Shown piece by piece: positions 56,752-64,000 of a DNA stretch of 64,000 nucleotides (positions within the stretch are counted from its first letter, which is position 1; the number at the start of each line of letters is the position of its first letter). The notes below the pieces were generated by a model, which saw only the letters and a list, made by a program, of their open reading frames with translations, was not told the origin of the DNA and ran no database searches. The translations under genes and the position numbers were made by a program. Origin of the DNA: Paragorgia papillata (lineage: Eukaryota > Cnidaria > Anthozoa > Scleralcyonacea > Coralliidae); NCBI GenBank assembly GCA_035771165.1, contig JAWNZC010000419.1, positions 3,270,001 through 3,334,000 on the forward strand, written 5' to 3'.

Positions 56752-57800
56752 GAGCAAAATAGTCTGGAGTCTGGAGACAAAGTAAAATAGTCTGGTATTA
56801 GGCAGAGTAAAACAGTCTGGTGTTAAACAGAGTAAACTAGTCTGGTGTTAGACAGAGTAAAATACTCTGGTATTAGACAGAGTAAAATAGTCTGGTGTTA
56901 GACAGAGTAAAATAGTCTGGTGTTAGACAGAGTAAAATAGTCTGGTGTTAGACAGAGTAAAATACTCTGGTATTAGACAGAGTAAAATAGTCTGGTGTTA
57001 GACAGAGTAAAATAGTCTGGTGTTAGACAGAGTAAAATAGTCTGGTGTTAGACAGAGTAAAATAGTCTGGTGTTAGACAGAGTAAAATAGTCTGGTGTTA
57101 GTCAGAGTAAAATAGTCTGGTGTTAAACAGAGTAAACTAGTCTGGTGTTAGACAGAGTAAAATAGTCTGGTGTTAGACAAAGTAAAATAGTCTGGTGTTA
57201 GACAGAGAAAAATAGTCTGGTGTTAGACAGAGTAAAATAGTCTGGTGTTAAACAGAGTAAAATAGTCTGGTGTTAAACAGAGTAAACTAGTCTGGTGTTA
57301 GACAGAGTAAAATAGTCTGGTGTTAGACAAAGTAAAATAGTCTGCATGGTGTTAGACAGTGAGTAAAATAGTCTGGTGTTAGATAGAGTAAAATAGTCTG
57401 GTGTTAGACAGAGTAAAATAGTCTAGTGTTAGACAAAGTAAAATAGTCTGATGTTAGACAAAGTAAAATAGTCTGGTGTTAGACAGAGTAAAATAGTCGG
57501 GTGTTAGACAGAGTAAAATAGTCTGGTGTTAGCCAGAGTAAAATAGTCTGGTGTTAGACAGAGTAAAATAGTCTGGTGTTAGACAGAGTAAAATAGTCGG
57601 GTGCATGTTAGACGGAGTAAAATAGTCTGGTGTTAAACAGAGTAAAATAGTCTGGTGTTAGACAGAGTAAAATAGTCTGGTGTTAGACAGAGTAAAATAG
57701 TCTGATGTTATAGACAGAGTAAAATAGTAGACAGGGTAAGATAGTCTGGAGTTGGATAGAGTAAAACAGATCTGGTGTTAGTCAGAGTAAAATACTAAAG
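56752..57800 (-). repeat. 25-bp satellite, array 3 (largest)
   Basis: About 41 units in the same orientation as array 2. Recurrent variants (AAACAGAGTAAACTAG, ACTCTGGTATTAGACAG, GACAAAGTAAAATAG) show that blocks of several units were duplicated together. A few units carry GCAT insertions. It begins next to a GAGGGCTCTCCACTTGACGA element tail. Confidence 0.93.
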
Positions 57801-57805
57801 TCTGC

Positions 57806-58478
57806 TCAGGGGCGCAACTAGGGAGGGGGGGGGGTTGCAACCCCTGCCCTTTTTGTGAGACCTCTAATACTAGGTTAGACATTAGATAAACAGATAATTA
57901 ATCGTCTGTTGTATTACGCAATACAATAGTGGTTGTTGAGTGTTCTCGAAGAAGCATAACGAAGATATCTAGCCATCCCAAATCAGTGCAGGGAAGCCTG
58001 TTTTGATAACCTGAATTTAACTTTGTGCAAAATAAGGCTAAGACCAAATGTCGAACTTTTCATGTATCTTTTAATGTATAGGTATTTAATTATTATTTAA
58101 AGATTAAGCGACTCAAAATCTCAAACGGAGCAACGCAACCCCCAAAATATGTTCACTTTTGTGAAGTGTCGTCTGTCGAGGCTTAAATTCCCTGAACCAA
58201 AATTTCTTCGTTTTTACAGTAAAATTTGAACTATACTCGCTGTAGAATTAGATGAAAAAGTTCGCTCAAATTGCTGCAAATGGTGTTTCCGAGGTTCTAG
58301 ATTTCAAAAATTTCAGGGGGAGGACCCCCGCTACTGAAATGCGGTCAATAATTGCCACTACTGCCCCCCATTTTTGACACCTTGCTACGGCACTGCAAAT
58401 TGTTTAGAATACCTGAACGACTTTGCCCTTTTTTGGCGTTCAACCCCTGCCCTCAAAATATTCTAGTTGCGTCCCTGC
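57806..58478. mobile_element. TIR element, CAGGGGCGCAACTAG ends
   Basis: CAGGGGCGCAACTAGGGAGG at the left and TATTCTAGTTGCGTCCCTG at the right are inverted. The interior has repeated AACCCCTGCCCT phrases and no transposase frame. hAT-like termini, but a clean 8-bp duplication is not visible. Confidence 0.55.
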
Positions 58479-59110
58479 CTCGAAAACGAACGTTTCAACG
58501 ATACGGTAACCAAAGAATTAAACCTGTTATTATTGTAAAATTTTGTGTCACCCTAAAATAGCCCCTTTAAAAAATAAAATCTACATGCAGATCTATAAGG
58601 AATAAGTCGGTAATAATGACCCTTCGCTTTGACCTAATTATAGACAACGACAAACCGAATTTATAGATGTAGTTATTTTAAACTAATCAGTAAGCACCTG
58701 AAGAATTGCCTACACTGCCAAATCCATTAGCCGTCTCCCGAATGTCGCTTTGAAAAAAAGGCAGGTTCCATATATGAACGACTAAATACGAAATGAGCAA
58801 CATATTTTAGTTTCCCTTCTTAATAAAGATTCCTTCGTTAACATGTGAAAGGCGAGCTTCCATTTTAACGATTAGCGCAAGGCGCACGTTGGAAATCGAT
58901 CAAAACACTGTTTATCGTGATACTAAATTTAGGATTACTATTTTTGGATTGTATATATATACCCGGAACAGCTAGATGATCCGAAGGTCACAAACATGCA
59001 TCATAGAATATGTGGTGAGGACAGAAACCTTGCAATAAAAATACTTCGCGCAGCAGGATATCTTTTGGATATATTAAAAAGTAGAGTGCTGAGAACGTAT
59101 TGTGTTTGAT
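58479..59110. other. No gene recognised
   Basis: Mostly AT-rich unique-looking DNA with a GTATATATATAC palindrome near 58951. Only short open frames without splice or family support. Confidence 0.4.
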
Positions 59111-59119
59111 AAAAATTAC

Positions 59120-59810
59120 AACAATTGCCGATGTGACAACAGTCAATGGAGAATAATGATATTAGGCTAGGTGCTTACTCCGAACGGCGAACCATACCGT
59201 GGGTGAATAGAGGGAAACTCTACTCGAACGAGGTTGGGATTCCAACCGTAAAGGTGTCGTTTTTGACCAGCTCAGGTGGGAATGGATAAATCACTTGTTA
59301 ACGCATTGCTGTCTAGGATGTCTGAGGGTACTCTCTTTGATGAGTAAAATCATCTGGTGTTACACAGAGTAAAACAATAAAGGGTTCGTTTTTGGCCAGC
59401 TCAGGCAGGAATGGGTTAATCACTTGTTAACTCACATTGCTCAGCCTAGGATGTTTGAGGGTTCTCTCTTTGGCATTGAAGTAAAATAATCTGACATTAG
59501 AAGATAAATAGAAGGGACATTTTTGCCAGCTTAGAAAAGAATGGGGGGGGGGGGGGGGGGGGGGGGGGGGAGGAAATCTGGTGGCAAAAATTTTAATGCA
59601 TGCATTAAACTGGCGACATTTGGTTTACTAGTCCAACGCTCTACCGCGGACTGAGCTATACTCGAACGACCTGCTCCCATTTCCCAACTTGACCTAGTAA
59701 ACGGCCCCACTGCCGCGGTTGAGTAGAGTTTTTCTCTAGTCATCCAGTATATGGTTCGTTACTTGGAGTAGCACCTAATATCATTATTCTCCACATGTGT
59801 TCATTCACTG
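59120..59810. repeat. Mixed-orientation family-A SINE pieces and dispersed repeats
   Basis: SINE body on the minus strand at 59120-59260, two diverged GAGTAAAATCATCTGGTGTT-type elements at 59270-59500, a G28 run at 59544-59571, a minus-strand tRNA-like head at 59625-59660 (AGTCCAACGCTCTACCGCGG) and a plus-strand body at 59700-59800. Head and body facing opposite ways shows rearrangement. Confidence 0.55.
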
Positions 59811-59937
59811 TCCAACATTAATTATTCCAACAACATAAGATGAAGGAAGAGTTAAGTCTCTCGATCGATATCAGTGACAAAACAGATTTCAGTTTCGAAA
59901 TATCAAATATAAGTATACCATCATTCTACGATCTGCT

Positions 59938-60386
59938 CTAGCCTCCTCCGCAGGCAACTGGTGTGTCTTCTTAGTTATGTGGGCAACTGATGTATCTTTT
60001 TGTTTATTATGTGGGCAGTTTCCAGTCAAAAAGAGCTTTCGATTTAGAGCTGTACGAGATTGCAACGCTGATGCAAATTAGGCCGAGTACAAGACTGGGG
60101 AGAAGCCAGTCTTTTACTCGGCCAAATACGCTCGGCCTAATTTGCATCAGCGTTGCGAAAGCTCTTTTTGACTGGAAAAAAGTGCAAGTGCCCACATAAT
60201 AAACTAAGAAGATACATCAGTTGCCCACATAACTAAGAAGACACACCAGTTGCCTGCATAACTAAGAAGACACACCAGTTGCCCACATAACTAAGAAGAC
60301 ACATCAGTTGCCCACATAACTAAGAAGACACATCAGTTGCCCACATAACTAAGAAGACACACCAGTTGCCTGCGGAGGAGGCTAGA
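59938..60386. mobile_element. TIR element with internal 29-bp tandem repeats
   Basis: CTAGCCTCCTCCGCAGGCAA and TTGCCTGCGGAGGAGGCTAG are the exact inverted ends. A central palindrome (CAAAAAGAGCTTTCG, then GATGCAAATTAGGCCGAGTA) spans 60020-60175. Six units of GTTGCCCACATAACTAAGAA GACACATCA follow on the right arm only, while the left arm has one to two. Confidence 0.75.
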
Positions 60387-60414
60387 TTTGCTCCCTACTT
60401 GACAATTTATCTCA

Positions 60415-60595
60415 GTCGGAAGAGCGTTGGACTATATAGTAAACCGAAGGTCGTGGATTCAAATCCTATAGCCGCGGTCGAGTAGAGTTTTTGTTTACTT
60501 ACCCGGTATGGTTCGTCACTCGAAGTAGCACATATACTATCATTATTCTCCACATGAGTTTGCTGTCCCGCAATAATTATTCTAGTCAATTGAAA
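60415..60595 (+). repeat. tRNA-derived SINE, family A
   Basis: Most complete copy of the family: A-box-like TATCTCAGTCGGAAGAGCG, B box GTGGATTCAAATCC, then CGAGTAGAGTTTTTGTTTAC, GGTATGGTTCGTCACTCG and a CAATAATTATTCTAG end. Confidence 0.7.
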
Positions 60596-61044
60596 TCACG
60601 ATTTCCGCTAGATTTTTGAGAATTGAGATACTCTATATGTAAGCGCACTTTTGAGATCGCGTGCGCGTTATTTGCGCGCGAAACACTTTCATGTGCGCGC
60701 TTCAAGGACAAGAAGCGAAACATAACGAAGTTACGAATCTTATTAAAGTAGGAAGCGAATACATATAGCTAACACGCTATAACAAAGAAAACTGATAACC
60801 GATATGGGTTTAAAGTGACTGAGAATAGAAACGTATAGCCAAGATTTTCAAAGCCAAACTGAAAGGGGTGGGGCTGAACACCGAAGGCGAGAGAAAATTC
60901 TAGAGCTAAAGTCTACGTGAGGCCGTACGTCAAAGATGTTTGTTTATAACTTGGAAACGAGTTGAATCGTATATACCGGCGTGTCACAAGTACTTGTTAT
61001 CCTAACCCTCGCTTTGTGTCAGTTGATCTCCACTTTGACAACCT

Positions 61045-61685
61045 CGTCTGTCATCTGAGTTCTTGTGGCTCTCTGAGTGGCTCCAGAGAAATGGCTCAAT
61101 AGTTAGAGCGGCTTAGCATTCACTGGAAGCATGCAGTCCCGTCTGGAGCTCAGGGTTTTGACAACTAACGAAGCTTGTAGAGCAAGAACTAACAAAACTT
61201 TACAAACTTGACGCTATTATACTAACTAACGGAAGCTTGTACTATAGTTGTACATCAAGAACTAACACAACATTATAAACCCTAGCTGAAATTACTATAC
61301 TAACGACAGCTTGTAAGCTGAAATTACTATACTAACGACAGCTTGTACAGCAAGAACTAACAAAACTTTACAAACTCCAAGCTGAAAGTACCATACTAAC
61401 TAACGACAGCTTGTGCAGCAAGAACTAACAAAACATTACAAACTCCAAGCTGAAAGTACTATACTAACTAACGACAGCTTGTACAGCAAGAACTAACAAA
61501 ACATTACAAACTCCAAGCTGAAAGTACTATACTAACTAACGACAGCTTGTACAGCAAGAACTAACAAAACATTACAAACTCCAAGCTGAAAGTACGTACT
61601 ATACTAACTAACGACAGCTTGTACAGCAAGAACTAACAAAACATTATAAACTCCAAGCTGAAAGTACCATACTAAGTACAAAATT
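61045..61685 (+). repeat. tRNA-derived SINE, family B, with amplified tail
   Basis: A head with GGCTCAATAGTTAGAGCGGC is followed by about eight units of 60-70 bp containing ACGACAGCTTGTACAGCAAG and AACTCCAAGCTGAAAGTACT. Single-copy versions of the unit form the tail of the SINE at 37985-38120. Confidence 0.75.
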
Positions 61686-62039
61686 AAATAATTTAACTGG
61701 AAATTTACTGATAGAAAACACTTGTGACACACGTGCTGGTCAACCCCTTCCCAAATATTGATATCGTGCAACGACATCGGTCTACCATGTGGGGCCAGTT
61801 GTTCTGAAAGGCGGCGATTAGCTTAATCTTGGTTTAGTGTAAATTTGTGGACCAAATTATGAAGATAGTGCCAAAGGAATTTATAAGTTTTTTTTACAAA
61901 CAGCGTGCAAACGCATTTCGCTTCTGTCCTGGGAAGTTTGAACTAAAGTAGCCAAAAGAAAACTTAACAACTGGAATAAAACAGTGGATTACTATAAGAT
62001 TCTAACCCAGGGTTAGTGCTAATCGGCTTTTGTACAACT

Positions 62040-62290
62040 GGGCCCTATGTGCTAGTGGTTCAATGGTTAGAGCGCCTGGCTAGTATCTGAAAGGTTGGGA
62101 AGTTCTATCAGTCGACAACCACAACTTTATCGGTTATTTAATTTTTATTTAATATTTAAGAACTATAAGAGCAGGCTTTACAAATTCCACGCTAAAGTCC
62201 TATAGTACTAACGTATTGGTGAACTGCCAAGAATCTAACGAGAGTTTGTTTAACAAGAACTAACAAACAAACATATTATCCTTTGTTATT
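62040..62290 (+). repeat. tRNA-derived SINE, diverged
   Basis: GTGGTTCAATGGTTAGAGCG and a weak B-box region (GGTTGGGAAGTTC), with ATTCCACGCTAAAGTCCTAT and TTTAACAAGAACTAACAAAC downstream resembling the family-B tail. Confidence 0.5.
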
Positions 62291-63037
62291 CAGCATTCTC
62301 ATCTCAGAGGATACCGTTTACAGTGTCTATCAAATAACATAAACAAGCCCCCTATGACATAGGGTGTGTCATCTCGGGTGACCAAGCATTGCGGATTGGC
62401 ATCCGTGGGATTAAAAGTCCTATATAATGTCATCTGTTAACACTCAACTCAAACCGTCCAAATCTCTACACTGGCCGCATATTGACATGATAAGTAGCTG
62501 AGTCACCTTTATATCAAGTCCGAGTCAAATTCCGGTTCGATGTCCTTATTATTATATTTACTCATGTAAACATATAATTAATACAATTTTTTTTTTTTTT
62601 TACCCAATGCTCTGTATTGTTAGGCTAAGAAACTACGGGAGAATGTATAGTAGGATTTCTATAAATGATCGATAGTTTCTGTATATATATGATGCTGAAA
62701 CGAAGACTCTCAAAAAAGCCTATAAGGCGACTGGAAAGTTGCGATATGTGGTTTTGGCATCGCATAAAATGGATAAGTTAAATAGAAAGAGTAAGCAATG
62801 AAGAGCTGCTACGAAGTATAGAAACGAGTTTGTTGCTTATTGACACTATATAAAACGATAGAAAAAGTGGATAAGACACATACACATATTTATTTTAAGG
62901 AAGGTTCTAATTCTGCTATTTAATACGTTCTTAACCCTAATGCTTCACCTTCCTTATGTTTAATTTGTTATCTGCCATGCAATAAACAATATGCTCGTAC
63001 TAGAGTCTGTTTATATGATCTTAAGCTGTCTTAACCC

Positions 63038-63209
63038 ACGTATAGATCGTTTTCATCTGACGTCACGGCGGCCATATTGGTGTACCAAAACAATGAAATG
63101 GCGGCCATATTGGTGTACGGTATGGGAATTAGCTCTTTCTTATTCAAATATTCCGTATTGTTTCACCACCCCAATGGGGCCACCGATCACGTGAGTGAAA
63201 ACGATCTAT
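63038..63209. mobile_element. TA-type MITE, TATAGATCGTTTTCA termini
   Basis: TATAGATCGTTTTCATCTGA and GAGTGAAAACGATCTATA are inverted. The left half has two ATGGCGGCCATATTGGTGTA-type units. The termini fit a Tc1/mariner-like MITE. Confidence 0.68.
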
Positions 63210-63694
63210 ACTGATTTCGGTAAGCGCACATTTCACTCTGTGCTTCATATACAGTGCTTCGATTCCTTTTAACGCGTTGGACAAACTATAGTGTAAGGCT
63301 GTAAGCATGCAACTCGCCATGTCATCAGCAAGTACTTCGGACGCTTTTACTTAAGAATAACTATATACCACTAAAAACAAACTCCGTTATTACTTTTTTC
63401 ATAAACTTACTTGTATTGACCATCTAGAACATTTGTTTTGCTTGAACATTGAATTGTAAACATTTAGAATTAACTATAATTTCTACTTAACTATATACAA
63501 TTTTATATTAACTATAATTTTAGATTAACATTATTTTACCCTTTTTATATGTATTTTTATAGTGTATTCTGTTTAGTATTGTAATTGTCATATTTTATAT
63601 AGGGGCGTATATTAGATAACCTTCTTGGTTCTTTTCCCTCCTAAGTTTTGAGCAATGAAGGGCTGCTAACAAGAGTATAAAAGGAGAGAAATAT

Positions 63695-63900
63695 ATTAAG
63701 GTTAGATATACTGCCGAAACAGAGACTCGTAGGAGTCTAACGTATCGAGCGAAGGCCCTTCTTTCGAAAAGGCCAATTCTCTCTGACGAAGGGCCTTCGC
63801 TATACGTTCTCTGTTTCGGCAGTATATCTAACCTTACTATATATTTCGATTGTTGCGGCCTTCTACACTGCCTACGCAGCACGCTACTTTTATTTCACTA
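63695..63900. repeat. PLE-like repeat with inverted flanks
   Basis: AAGGTTAGATATACTGCCGA at 63699 is inverted as TCGGCAGTATATCTAACCTT at 63815. Between them lie CTCTGACGAAGGGCCTTCGC and its decayed inverse. GCCTACGCAGCACGCTAC ends the unit. A fragment lies at 29040-29100. Confidence 0.6.
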
Positions 63901-64000
63901 TAAAAGGAGAGATTGCTTAATTATTGACATTATTAGCAAGTGATAGAAAAAGTGGAGAAGGAGAGTAAGCATGCAATGAAGAGATCGAAGGAACTCAAAC

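Noticed and set aside
56752..57800. CRISPR-like array of 25-bp repeats
   Set aside because: Repeats are contiguous without spacers; it is a satellite derived from a dispersed element.

Overview
The window looks like intron-rich, repeat-dense DNA from an animal nuclear genome. Candidate genes are split by introns with GT..AG borders. SINEs derived from 5S rRNA and from tRNA, decayed LINE 3' ends and many terminal-inverted-repeat (TIR) MITEs occupy much of the sequence, and microsatellites fill several introns. Some MITE termini resemble repeats I associate with marine invertebrates, especially anthozoan cnidarians, but that placement is recall and is tentative.

Two gene models are supported. 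(1) Minus strand, about 31.6 to 18.7 kb: ten coding exons encode a probable single-pass membrane protein. It has three homologous extracellular modules with conserved cysteine spacing (C-x5-C-x4-C-x17-C-x2-P, then DP-x(0-2)-C). Each module is spread over three exons with the same intron phases (1-1, 1-0, 0-1). The last exon encodes a membrane helix and a short tail with an NPLY motif. I do not recognise the family. The first exon is unresolved. (2) Plus strand, 49.5 to 55.2 kb: a TATA-driven gene with a noncoding first exon and two coding exons, predicted to make a 92-residue secreted, very basic peptide. A third locus is seen only as a clean signal-peptide exon on the minus strand at 9.3 kb, whose other exons were not found.

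Layout: 1-9.2 kb, nested SINE, LINE and MITE copies with long (TA)n tracts; 9.25-9.31 kb, signal-peptide exon; 9.6-18.5 kb, MITEs, a 1-kb pentanucleotide array and a cluster of TGACGTCA-like sites; 18.7-31.6 kb, the three-module gene, most of whose introns hold their own tandem repeat; 31.6-49.4 kb, hAT-like elements, a 17-bp satellite that appears to have grown inside one of them, a 25-bp satellite and 5S-derived SINEs; 49.5-55.4 kb, the basic-peptide gene, with a truncated LINE and another 25-bp array in its intron; 55.5-64 kb, the largest 25-bp array, SINE-tail arrays and MITEs.

No bacterial genes, CRISPR array, rRNA gene or intact autonomous transposon was found. Most long open frames are translations of simple repeats.
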